17,019 nucleotides of DNA. Source: CAZDXJ01 sp964509475. Its GTDB lineage: Bacteria; Pseudomonadota; Gammaproteobacteria; Methylococcales; Methylomonadaceae. Under the pieces are notes generated by a model. It was not told the DNA's origin. It did not search any database and worked only from the letters and a program-made list of their open reading frames with translations. Shown here piece by piece: positions 9,150-14,714 of this stretch. Within the stretch, counting starts at the first letter, position 1. Each line of letters opens with the position of its first letter. The stretch spans positions 1-17,019 of the forward strand of contig CAZDXJ010000053.1 of NCBI GenBank assembly GCA_964509475.1. The letters run 5' to 3'. The translations under genes were made by a program, and so were the position numbers.

Positions 9150-9178
9150 CAATACTCTGTTACACAATTAAAAATTCA

Positions 9179-9213
9179 ATTCTAGCAGACTTAATATGAC
9201 CACTTTATGACAG
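9179..9213 (-). promoter_or_regulatory. Pho box and -10 of the phoB promoter
   Basis: On the minus strand 9213-9196 reads CTGTCATAAAGTGGTCAT, matching 15 of 18 positions of the E. coli Pho box CTGTCATAWAWCTGTCAY. Eleven bases further on lies TAGAAT (9184-9179) preceded by TGC, an extended -10. This Pho-box-to-minus-10 spacing is the one used in PhoB-activated promoters, with no need for a -35 box. Transcription would begin near 9172, leaving a leader of about 23 nt before the phoB ATG. Confidence 0.85.
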
Positions 9214-9242
9214 TAGCGGGTGTCAGTGGGCCATAGTATTGG

Positions 9243-9271
9243 TTTCTTTTGTCGCTGACGTTTACTACAAT
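9243..9271 (+). promoter_or_regulatory. Weak candidate promoter for lpxD
   Basis: TACAAT at 9266-9271 is a fair -10; 17 bp upstream TTTCTT (9243-9248) is only a poor -35. If used, transcription would start near 9278, downstream of the alternative TTG (9249) and ATG (9270) codons, which favours the lpxD start at 9303. Confidence 0.3.
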
Positions 9272-9302
9272 GAAAGCGTTTTTTGCCAATATCAATAAAC
9301 TT

Positions 9303-10334
9303 ATGAAATTCAGTCTACAACAAATTCAGCAGCAAATTGGTGGCGATTTGGCTGGTTCCGGGGGTATCATTATTTCCGGTGTCAATTCATTGGAACTGGC
9401 GAAACCCGGCGATATTACTTTTGCGGAAAATAAGCGCTATCTGGAGCTGGCACAGAAAACGCAGGCTTCCGCTATTGTTGTATCTGAGGATTTTCCTGTA
9501 TTGGAACGCCCCGGCCTGTTACGGGTTGCAAACCCGAAACAGAGTTTCATTGCCATTATGTCAATGTTTGCCCGCAAGTCGGTGGATTTTTCCGGTATTC
9601 ATCCCGCCGCCGTCATTTCGGAACAGAGTGTCCATTTGGGTAAAGATGTCGCTATTGCGGCAGTTGCGGTTATTGGTGACAATGTGACAATTGGTGATGC
9701 GACAAGTATCGAATCCGGAACCCACATAGGCAATGGTGTAAAAATTGGCAAGCATTGCCAAATCGGGCCGAATGTCACGATTTTATCGGATGTAACGATT
9801 GGTAATAACGTTATTATTCATGCCGGAACGGTAATTGGCGGGGAAGGTTTCGGTTATTTCTGGGACGGCCGGAAACAACAAAAAATACCGCAACTTGGTG
9901 GGGTGCAAATCGACGATGATGTTGAGATTGGCTGTAATTCCTGTATCGATCGGGCGACTTTTGGTCTGACCCGGATTCGCCAGGGTGTCAAAATCGATAA
10001 TCTGGTGCAGATTGCGCACAATAATGATATTGGTGAACATAGTATTATTGTTTCCCATGTGGGTTTGTCCGGCAGCGTGACATTGGGTAAGCGGGTCACC
10101 CTGGCCGGTCAGGTCGGAGTTGCCGATCATGTTCACATTGGTGATGGCGCTACGGCTGCCGCACGTACTGGTGTTTCCAAGGATATACAAGCCGGCCAGG
10201 TTGTGTGGGGGGCGCCGAACCGGCCGATTAAGCAGGTTATGAAAGAATTCGCCTGCATTGCCAGGTTGCCGCGTTTGTTCGAGCAGGTCAAGCAGTTGGC
10301 GAAACGTCTGGAAAAGTTGGAAAAGAATGGGTAG
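9303..10334 (+). CDS. lpxD: UDP-3-O-acylglucosamine N-acyltransferase LpxD
   Basis: LpxD adds a 3-hydroxyacyl chain to the 2-amino group of UDP-3-O-acylglucosamine in lipid A synthesis; it is a cytoplasmic trimer. From the ATG at 9303 the protein has 343 residues, the family size. An N-terminal uridine-binding domain (about 1-100, with KPGDITFAENKRYL) precedes a left-handed beta helix of hexapeptide repeats (about 100-290). Catalytic His239 is in VQIAHNNDIG and His276 in VADHVHIG, both at the E. coli residue numbers; GGEGFGYFW and KIPQLGG match the acyl-chain region. The C-terminus is a helical tail. Upstream in-frame starts (TTG 9249, ATG 9270) would add a non-conserved extension; no start has a good ribosome site. 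It stands alone, without bamA, fabZ or lpxA, so it may be a second copy. It diverges from phoB. Confidence 0.93.
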   Translation: MKFSLQQIQQQIGGDLAGSGGIIISGVNSLELAKPGDITFAENKRYLELAQKTQASAIVVSEDFPVLERPGLLRVANPKQSFIAIMSMFARKSVDFSGIHPAAVISEQSVHLGKDVAIAAVAVIGDNVTIGDATSIESGTHIGNGVKIGKHCQIGPNVTILSDVTIGNNVIIHAGTVIGGEGFGYFWDGRKQQKIPQLGGVQIDDDVEIGCNSCIDRATFGLTRIRQGVKIDNLVQIAHNNDIGEHSIIVSHVGLSGSVTLGKRVTLAGQVGVADHVHIGDGATAAARTGVSKDIQAGQVVWGAPNRPIKQVMKEFACIARLPRLFEQVKQLAKRLEKLEKNG

Positions 10335-10352
10335 CGATAATTTGGATATGTT

Positions 10353-10377
10353 CCAGGTTAAAAATAACGGTTTTTTT
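10353..10377 (+). terminator. Weak terminator candidate after lpxD
   Basis: GTTA (10357-10360) pairs with TAAC (10365-10368), and CC (10353-10354) can pair with GG (10369-10370) across a 2-nt bulge. Seven T residues follow (10371-10377). The stem is short and weak; the T run and position 19 bp after the lpxD stop are the main support. Confidence 0.35.
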
Positions 10378-10471
10378 GTAACGGAGTAATTACTCAGCGT
10401 ATATAAACATTTAATATCAGTTACTTACTCCAGAATATGCCGTGAATACATCCTTGCAGGCTTGAATGTGA

Positions 10472-10542
10472 CATCCATGTAGTTCTGCATAACATCCCAA
10501 GTTATGCAAGCCCAGCTCTTCTGTGGAAGGGCTGGGCAAGCC
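10472..10542 (+). repeat. 71-bp dispersed repeat, copy 1
   Basis: This stretch aligns without gaps to the reverse complement of 11871-11941, with 60 of 71 positions identical by hand count. Shared blocks are GTTCTG, ATAACATCCCA, GCCCAGCTCTTC and GCTGGGCAAGCC. Its 3' half folds into a hairpin (GCCCAGCTCTTC against GGAAGGGCTGGGC, with T:G wobbles). The two copies are in opposite orientation on either side of the SIMPL gene. Confidence 0.85.
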
Positions 10543-10571
10543 CTTTTGTTGAATGGATTTATGGGTGTAGG

Positions 10572-10616
10572 TGCGGATTTATCCAGCCATTCGCAGAAAA
10601 GCTGGATTTATCCGCA
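10572..10616. repeat. REP-like inverted repeat
   Basis: TGCGGATTTATCCAGC (10572-10587) and GCTGGATTTATCCGCA (10601-10616) are inverted 16-bp arms with 14 pairs around a 13-nt loop. GTGTAGG lies just before it. The arm sequence belongs with the palindrome GTGCGGATAAATCCGCAC at 13262-13279. Confidence 0.7.
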
Positions 10617-10750
10617 TAGTACAACAAGCCGCACCGGCACCCAAATCATTTAATGGCAGTGGCTCCGATGGCCGGTTCATTTTTTTGCATTCGTAACCGT
10701 GCTGAGTAAAATATCCCAGTAATTTCCCATTTTGGAATGAACAGCACAGT

Positions 10751-10795
10751 GTAGGTTCGAATTTATTCGAATCGTGCGAATGAATTCGCACCTAC
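10751..10795. repeat. REP-like double palindrome (three-way junction)
   Basis: Outer arms GTAGGT (10751-10756) and ACCTAC (10790-10795) enclose two perfect hairpins: TTCGAAT-TT-ATTCGAA (10756-10771) and TGCGAAT-GA-ATTCGCA (10775-10790). The two share the core CGAATNNATTCG. The plan is that of a bacterial interspersed palindromic element with two hairpins closed by a common stem. Confidence 0.75.
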
Positions 10796-10811
10796 AATTA
10801 ATGTACGACCT

Positions 10812-10911
10812 GGCTCTTCCCGACTTTATGGGGATAACCACTACATATAGTGCCAGGCACACCCAAACGAGTGCCAAATATAGGGTTTACCCCACGAAAT
10901 CGGAAAGAACC
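10812..10911. mobile_element. ISL3-like miniature inverted-repeat element (100 bp)
   Basis: The left end (10812-10839, beginning GGCTCTTCCCGACTTTATGG) and the reverse complement of the right end (10884-10911, beginning GGTTCTTTCCGATTTCGTGG) match at 21 of 28 positions. Outside them, TACGACCT (10804-10811) and TACGAACT (10912-10919) form an 8-bp direct repeat with one mismatch. GGCTCTTC-type ends and 8-bp target duplications are known traits of the ISL3 family. The 44-bp centre codes for nothing, so this is a non-autonomous relic that would have been moved by a transposase made elsewhere. Divergence of the ends and duplication suggests an old insertion. Confidence 0.8.
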
Positions 10912-11031
10912 TACGAACTTTATTTTCCATTCGTAAGGTTAAAACCTTCGCCTTTTAGGCGAACAGATTTATTTTTGCGGCCAGTCAAGATAAATGGCAG
11001 AAGCTGACAAAACCGGATGGAGAGGTAGATG

Positions 11032-11751
11032 TCAGTCCGATAAATAATATTCAACGGTCGATACGACACGGATTTTTTTTATGTGTGGATTATTCTTATC
11101 CCTGGGGCTTATACTGAACTGACCTTGTGCCGCTCTTTTGATTTTGCCCAGTGTACTTTGTGAGTCGGCGGCGAATTTTTGGGCGACTTCCCGGGCTTTT
11201 TTGGTGGCTTCCTCGATCATCGCGGGCTTGATCTGGTTTAATCGCGTGAACAGGTATTCTATCTGAGCTTGATAATTATCGCCGGTAAATACAATCCCTT
11301 GTTTGCCCAAATCAGACAAGGAGTTCATAATCGAGCGGACAGATTTGATATTTTTTGTATAGACGGTAACGGTTTGCGAGGCGGTATAACGAAATTCCGC
11401 CTTGCCCGTATTACCGTATTGGCGGGCGGATTTATCGGTGATTACCGGTATCGAAAAGGTAATCTCTTTTGCCTCGACGCCTTTTGTCAAAAGGAAGTTT
11501 TTGATTTTTCCGGCGCTGGATTCGAGTGAGCTGTAAAGTTGCTTCAAATCGTTACTGGCCACAATAAATTGAATCGGCCAGATCATGACATCCGCCTGAT
11601 ATTCACGCTCTGACAAGCCCTTTGCCGTGACGGTACGTTCATATTCCTTGAATTGAACAACAGCCTGGTTCAGGAAATATCCAAGGCTGGTCAAGCCTGA
11701 AAACAGAAAGACGCCAATGATGCAGGCACTGATTTTATGATTGTCTTGCAT
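11032..11751 (-). CDS. SIMPL (DUF541) domain protein, membrane-anchored
   Basis: A 239-residue protein with one N-terminal hydrophobic helix (about 8-29) that acts as signal or anchor, and a SIMPL/DUF541 domain over the rest, placed in the periplasm. Family features are the opening VTAKGLSEREYQADVMIWPI (41-60), the NDLKQLYSSLESSAGKIKNFLLT helix, a beta strand YTASQTVTVYTKN, and the ATKKAREVAQKFAADSQSTLGKI helix with the closing strand VVSTVEYYL. Biochemical role of the family is not established; some members are linked to outer-membrane or stress functions. ATG at 11751 has no visible ribosome site. The gene is isolated: it converges on lpxD and diverges from the TPR gene, with repeat-filled gaps on both sides. 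Confidence 0.9.
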   Translation of the reverse strand: MQDNHKISACIIGVFLFSGLTSLGYFLNQAVVQFKEYERTVTAKGLSEREYQADVMIWPIQFIVASNDLKQLYSSLESSAGKIKNFLLTKGVEAKEITFSIPVITDKSARQYGNTGKAEFRYTASQTVTVYTKNIKSVRSIMNSLSDLGKQGIVFTGDNYQAQIEYLFTRLNQIKPAMIEEATKKAREVAQKFAADSQSTLGKIKRAAQGQFSISPRDKNNPHIKKIRVVSTVEYYLSD

Positions 11752-11767
11752 TGGTTTTTTAGGGTAT

Positions 11768-11796
11768 TTTGTATGGAATTAACCGTATAATAACAA
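11768..11796 (-). promoter_or_regulatory. Candidate promoter of the SIMPL gene
   Basis: On the minus strand TTGTTA (11796-11791) and TACAAA (11773-11768) are separated by 17 bp. Transcription would start about 10 bases before the ATG, giving a very short leader, in keeping with the lack of a ribosome site. Both boxes are imperfect. Confidence 0.25.
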
Positions 11797-11859
11797 AAGA
11801 CGTTGTATATAAGTCAAACGTATCGACTCACCCCCCCTCTGAAAAGCAGGGATAGGTTG

Positions 11860-11965
11860 TTGATTTATCAGGCTTGCCCAGCTCTTCCGTGGAAGAGCTG
11901 GGCAAGCCTAACCTGGGATGTTATACAGAACGACAGGGATGTATGCACGTGCCCTGATAAATCAA
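11860..11965. repeat. 106-bp nested palindromic element carrying repeat copy 2
   Basis: The ends TTGATTTATCAGG (11860-11872) and CCTGATAAATCAA (11953-11965) are perfect 13-bp inverted repeats. Inside, 11871-11908 is a perfect palindrome: 18-bp arms beginning GGCTTGCCCAGCTCTTCC around a 2-nt GT centre. Positions 11871-11941 are copy 2 of the 71-bp repeat, in reverse orientation to copy 1. Copy 1 lacks the 13-bp ends. No open frame of note and no clear target duplication. Confidence 0.8.
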
Positions 11966-12013
11966 TGAGCTACGCCGGCGACAACTCAACCGGGTGAGCC
12001 GTTACAGTCAAAC

Positions 12014-12048
12014 AAAACAATCGTGGGCCGGTATCGGTTGATTGTTTT
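12014..12048. other. Inverted repeat in the TPR gene leader
   Basis: AAAACAATC (12014-12022) and GATTGTTTT (12040-12048) are perfect 9-bp inverted arms around 17 bases that include CCG-gtat-CGG. It ends 40 bp before the TPR start. It could be an operator or a terminator-like hairpin, since a fifth T follows the arm; no family match can be made. Confidence 0.4.
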
Positions 12049-12088
12049 TACACATTCGAATAGTAGCCCTTTGGAACTGGAGAGAATT

Positions 12089-13081
12089 ATGTCATTGCTG
12101 AGTTCGTTTACTCATAAATCAAAATTAAAAGCAGCCAATAAACATGCGGCTTCCGCCCGGAAATCGGAAGGCAATCAAGCCGATCATTATTTTCAGAGTG
12201 CCTATCAGGGCTATGCGGAAATTGTCGCCGAACACGCATTTTTGTCCGAGACACTGTATCATTGGGGGTTTGCATTGTTTAATCAGGCAAAAACCAAATC
12301 TCTGGATGAGGCGGAGCCTTTGTTTGAAGAGGCTTGCCAGAAATTCATGTTTTCATTGCTGGCTAGTCCCGAAAGTATCAAACCCGCTATTGACTGGGGC
12401 GTGACCTTGATGGCACAGGCAAAAGGCAAGCAGGCAGCTGCCGATGATCGCTTGTTTGATGAAGCTATAGAGAAGTTTCAAATTGCTGAAAGCTTGTTTC
12501 CTGGTTCGGCATCTTATAATTTGGCGTGCATCTATGCGCTGCGTGGTGATGAGGCGGCTTGCCGGAAGGCTTTGGAGGCATCCCGTGATACCAGCAGTTT
12601 GCCTGAGAAAGACGAAATCCTCAATGATTCGGACTTGAGCAATGTACATCAAGCCGAATGGTTCGCCACGTTCATCCAATCTCTAAACCGGCCTGCTGCA
12701 CCGGAAACGGTTGTTGAGCCGGCCCAGGAAGCGACCGAATCCACTGCGGAAAATATCCCGGAATCGGCTGAAACGGCGGTGACAAACGCATCGTCTACTG
12801 ACCAGAAAACAGAGGTTCAAGTCGAAGCCAGTGCAAAGAAATCTGAAAATATTCCGGAAACCGAAGTGGAAAATACGGAGCCTGATTCCGATCGGCAAAC
12901 AGAGAGCCAGGTTGATCCAGGCGTGCTGCAAGCTGAAGATAATTCGGAAACTGAAACGGCCGATGGGCAAGCGGATTCCGTTCAGGAGACTGAGAAACCG
13001 CTTGATTTGTCAACGATGGCTGAGAGGGTATCTGAAAATAGCCCGGAATCCGAAGCCGTTGCTGACAAAAAGCCGGAATAG
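12089..13081 (+). CDS. TPR protein with acidic, repetitive C-terminal tail
   Basis: From ATG 12089 the protein has 330 residues. Residues 1-200 are helical with TPR-like repeats, for example SLDEAEPLFEEACQKFMFSL (71-90), LFDEAIEKFQIAESLFPGSA and ASYNLACIYALRGDEAACRK (141-160), followed by LPEKDEILNDSDLSNV and WF, a pattern common at the end of TPR arrays. Residues 201-330 are rich in Glu, Ser, Thr and Pro, probably disordered, with a repeated motif: AENIPESAE, SENIPETEVEN, EDNSETETA, SENSPESEA. No signal peptide, so it is likely cytoplasmic. TPRs bind other proteins; the partner is unknown. The ATG has a good site (GGAGAG, about 5 bp away) and is chosen over an upstream in-frame GTG at 12023. 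It stands alone between inverted repeats. Confidence 0.85.
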   Translation: MSLLSSFTHKSKLKAANKHAASARKSEGNQADHYFQSAYQGYAEIVAEHAFLSETLYHWGFALFNQAKTKSLDEAEPLFEEACQKFMFSLLASPESIKPAIDWGVTLMAQAKGKQAAADDRLFDEAIEKFQIAESLFPGSASYNLACIYALRGDEAACRKALEASRDTSSLPEKDEILNDSDLSNVHQAEWFATFIQSLNRPAAPETVVEPAQEATESTAENIPESAETAVTNASSTDQKTEVQVEASAKKSENIPETEVENTEPDSDRQTESQVDPGVLQAEDNSETETADGQADSVQETEKPLDLSTMAERVSENSPESEAVADKKPE

Positions 13082-13084
13082 CCT

Positions 13085-13135
13085 GGGTTAGGCGATAGCC
13101 GTAACCCAACAATTCTGTAACATGTGTTGGGTTAC
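13085..13135. repeat. Hairpin pair just after the TPR gene
   Basis: GTAACCCAACA (13101-13111) and TGTTGGGTTAC (13125-13135) pair perfectly over 11 bp around a 13-nt loop. GGGTTA at 13085-13090 can compete for TAACCC at 13102-13107, giving an alternative hairpin. There is no T tract. The sequence looks like a dispersed repeat, perhaps serving as a 3' boundary for the TPR message. Confidence 0.6.
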
Positions 13136-13155
13136 GCTGCGCTAACCTACGAACC

Positions 13156-13178
13156 TGGGCAACGAAGCGCCGTTCCAG
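13156..13178 (+). repeat. 23-nt hairpin repeat, copy 2
   Basis: TGGGCAACGAAGCGCCGTTC followed by CAG; 21 of 23 positions agree with 7058-7080. Here the stem is better closed, with CCTGG and CCAGG at the ends and AACG/CGTT inside. Confidence 0.55.
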
Positions 13179-13261
13179 GACATTGGCCGATTCGCTACGC
13201 TCCTGTCTGTCACCGGGCAGGTGATCGAGCCTGCGCTGTGTCGTATTCATGGTTCTGCGCT

Positions 13262-13279
13262 GTGCGGATAAATCCGCAC
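13262..13279. repeat. REP-like palindrome
   Basis: GTGCGGAT-AA-ATCCGCAC is a perfect 8-bp inverted repeat, followed by CTACCCC. Its core (GCGGATNNATCC) and the CTAC flank relate it to the elements at 10572-10616 and 10751-10795. Confidence 0.65.
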
Positions 13280-13453
13280 CTACCCCATTCAATATTTGTT
13301 TTTACGGGATATGCCCTACTCAACCCTGTAGGGCGGTTCCGGAAAACCGGTCTGCAACAAGCAGGCGTGGCCGCGTGCAGTGCAGAAAAATGTACGAAAT
13401 ATTCCGGGCAGCTGTGGTAATGTGATTTACGGGATTTACAAAGCGATGTCCAC

Positions 13454-14626
13454 TCAGTTCAAACCAAAGTCAATGAGTGTTATCGTCAGCGTCTGACCGG
13501 CGTTGAGTGTTAAATCGGCCCAGTAAGATTGCTCACCGACACGGACACAAGGAAAATGCACGATATTGGTATCTGGATGATAAAGCGTGCATTGTTCAGT
13601 GACGGCTAATGTGTGTTTTTGAATATGTTGTAAAGTGAAGGTCAATGGCTCAGGGTTGCTTAAAACAAGATCGGCGATAAATTGATTATCGCCTGCCGCA
13701 ATACAAGGAGTCAGCAATTGCATGTCCCGTAGAGTAGCGCATTGGGAGTCTGTTGTCGGCAAGGTAAATTCAGATAACAGGGTATCGACCTTGACATTTT
13801 TTTCTGCAATATGAACCGGTTTGGCAAGGCTTCCCAACCCCTGTCGGGTAAAGGTAAGCAGATAATTGCCATCCTGCATTTCCAGGCCATAACCGCCTGC
13901 GGAGGCTGTTGTTGTGTTGTCGGTTGTTTGCAGAATACCAATATCGATGTCGGCCAGGCCCTCGCCGGCATCGTAATTTTGATCATTATCGCTGTCCTGG
14001 TAAACAACACCTAGCAAAATGGGGTTATTGCCGGATCGCACCGCAAAATCAGTGGTTACAATTTCCGCGTTGAATGTTTTTCCGTTTTGCTGCCAATCAC
14101 CACTGGCCAGGCCAACACCAATTTCCCGAAAATCCGGGATCAGAATATTGACCCGGTGTCCGCGGTTTGGGTAGTCCGCGTCAATGAACAGATTGTCATG
14201 TAATTCCAGTGCGGTTTCCTGATAGTTCAATAGGCCGGTAGAGCCAATCAAGGCAATATTTTCACCGGCGGCCCGATAGATGTAACCGGTTGCCATAATA
14301 CGGTCAAACGGGGATTGCCCATCCGGGTTGACATGGTTGAAGAAGTTTCGCAGCAACATGTCTTCACTGTGGGAGCGGGCGGCATCCAGCAGTAACGCAT
14401 TGAAACTTAATGGCTGAACCGGCTGATCGCTGATTTCTCCTGGGGGGACGCCTTCAAATAAATCAATGCCCAACCGGGCAGCTTCGTTGAGCGGGTCAGC
14501 ACGTGCCCGGTTGATCGCTTCAAGGTGCGCTTGTTCATCCGCAGTCGGTTCGCCATATTCATAGGCAAACAGCATTTGCGAATAGAGCATGAATAAAATG
14601 AATAATCTGATTGAATAAGCGAACAT
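13454..14626 (-). CDS. Secreted CAP-domain protein with SdrD-B-like and Cys-containing C-terminal regions
   Basis: A 390-residue exported protein. Residues 1-22 form a signal peptide (hydrophobic core ending LFAY). A bacterial CAP (SCP/PR1-like) domain covers about 30-195, with the expected residues His97 (FFNHVNPDGQSPFDRI), Glu122 (AGENIAL) and His157 (NRGHRVNIL). Residues about 205-265 look like an SdrD-B/Cna-B-type beta domain opening with an acidic loop, YQDSDNDQNYDAGEGLADID, that may bind calcium. The last 95 residues hold four cysteines (296, 308, 346, 360) and the segment FPCVRVGEQSYWADLTL, a separate beta-rich domain I cannot name. CAP proteins vary in function; no enzyme activity can be assumed. 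It lies 88 bp after pgm on the same strand. The ribosome site is weak. Confidence 0.88.
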   Translation of the reverse strand: MFAYSIRLFILFMLYSQMLFAYEYGEPTADEQAHLEAINRARADPLNEAARLGIDLFEGVPPGEISDQPVQPLSFNALLLDAARSHSEDMLLRNFFNHVNPDGQSPFDRIMATGYIYRAAGENIALIGSTGLLNYQETALELHDNLFIDADYPNRGHRVNILIPDFREIGVGLASGDWQQNGKTFNAEIVTTDFAVRSGNNPILLGVVYQDSDNDQNYDAGEGLADIDIGILQTTDNTTTASAGGYGLEMQDGNYLLTFTRQGLGSLAKPVHIAEKNVKVDTLLSEFTLPTTDSQCATLRDMQLLTPCIAAGDNQFIADLVLSNPEPLTFTLQHIQKHTLAVTEQCTLYHPDTNIVHFPCVRVGEQSYWADLTLNAGQTLTITLIDFGLN

Positions 14627-14714
14627 TGGTTAAGTTAGAATAATGGCTGGTATCGGCGGTATAAACCACCTCTGTATTGGCAGCTGTCCATTTATCTTTA
14701 CCATAGCTGTTTTG

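Larger units (their letters stand above)
10335..11031. other. 697-bp intergenic region made of small repeats
   Basis: This gap separates the convergent lpxD and SIMPL genes. In order it holds a weak terminator candidate, a GAGTAATTACTC palindrome (10384-10395), copy 1 of a 71-bp repeat, two REP-like palindromes, a 100-bp ISL3-like element with target duplication, and a pair of small hairpins (AAGGTT/AACCTT at 10935-10948 and TTCGCC/GGCGAA at 10947-10963). I see no convincing gene; the short open frames crossing it run through the repeats. Confidence 0.6.
11752..12088. other. Divergent intergenic region with a nested palindromic element
   Basis: This 337-bp gap lies between the SIMPL gene and the TPR gene. 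It carries promoter-like sequence near the SIMPL start (including TATAAT on the plus strand at 11786-11791 without a matching -35), the 106-bp element at 11860-11965, and an inverted repeat at 12014-12048 just before the TPR gene. No gene is supported here. Confidence 0.55.
13082..13453. other. Convergent intergenic region with several palindromes
   Basis: This 372-bp gap lies between the TPR gene and the CAP gene, which end facing each other. It holds a strong hairpin at 13101-13135, the second copy of the 23-nt repeat at 13156-13178, and a REP-like palindrome at 13262-13279. The rest (about 13285-13453) shows no gene and no clear terminator. Confidence 0.55.

Noticed and set aside
9150..9167. 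Longer PhoB from TTG 9167
   Set aside because: ATG 9149 gives the standard PhoB N-terminus; the TTG is only about five bases from the predicted transcript start.
9249..9302. N-terminal extension of LpxD from TTG 9249
   Set aside because: The extra 18 residues are not part of the family, no ribosome site supports them, and the likely -10 box overlaps this segment.
10505..10542. tRNA-like or Rho-independent terminator reading of the GCCCAGCTCTTC hairpin
   Set aside because: No cloverleaf can be drawn, and although four T residues follow, the sequence is a dispersed repeat 170 bp beyond lpxD.
10774..11007. Open frame of 77 codons on the plus strand
   Set aside because: It runs through a REP-like palindrome and the ISL3-like element; the coding is incidental to repeats.
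10472..11941. Composite transposon carrying the SIMPL gene
   Set aside because: The flanking 71-bp copies are too short for insertion sequences, contain no transposase, and show no target duplication around the pair.
10335..11965. CRISPR array or tandem repeat
   Set aside because: The repeats are of different types, unequally spaced and inverted; there is no series of equal direct repeats with unique spacers.
11803..11997. Open frame of 64 codons on the plus strand
   Set aside because: It crosses the 106-bp palindromic element and has no family signature or ribosome site.
12795..13292. Long minus-strand frame opposite the TPR tail
   Set aside because: The Gln/Arg/Pro-rich product is the expected antisense shadow of the Glu/Ser-rich tail.
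13124..13420. Open frame of 98 codons on the plus strand
   Set aside because: It consists of translated palindromes and low-quality sequence; no domain is visible.
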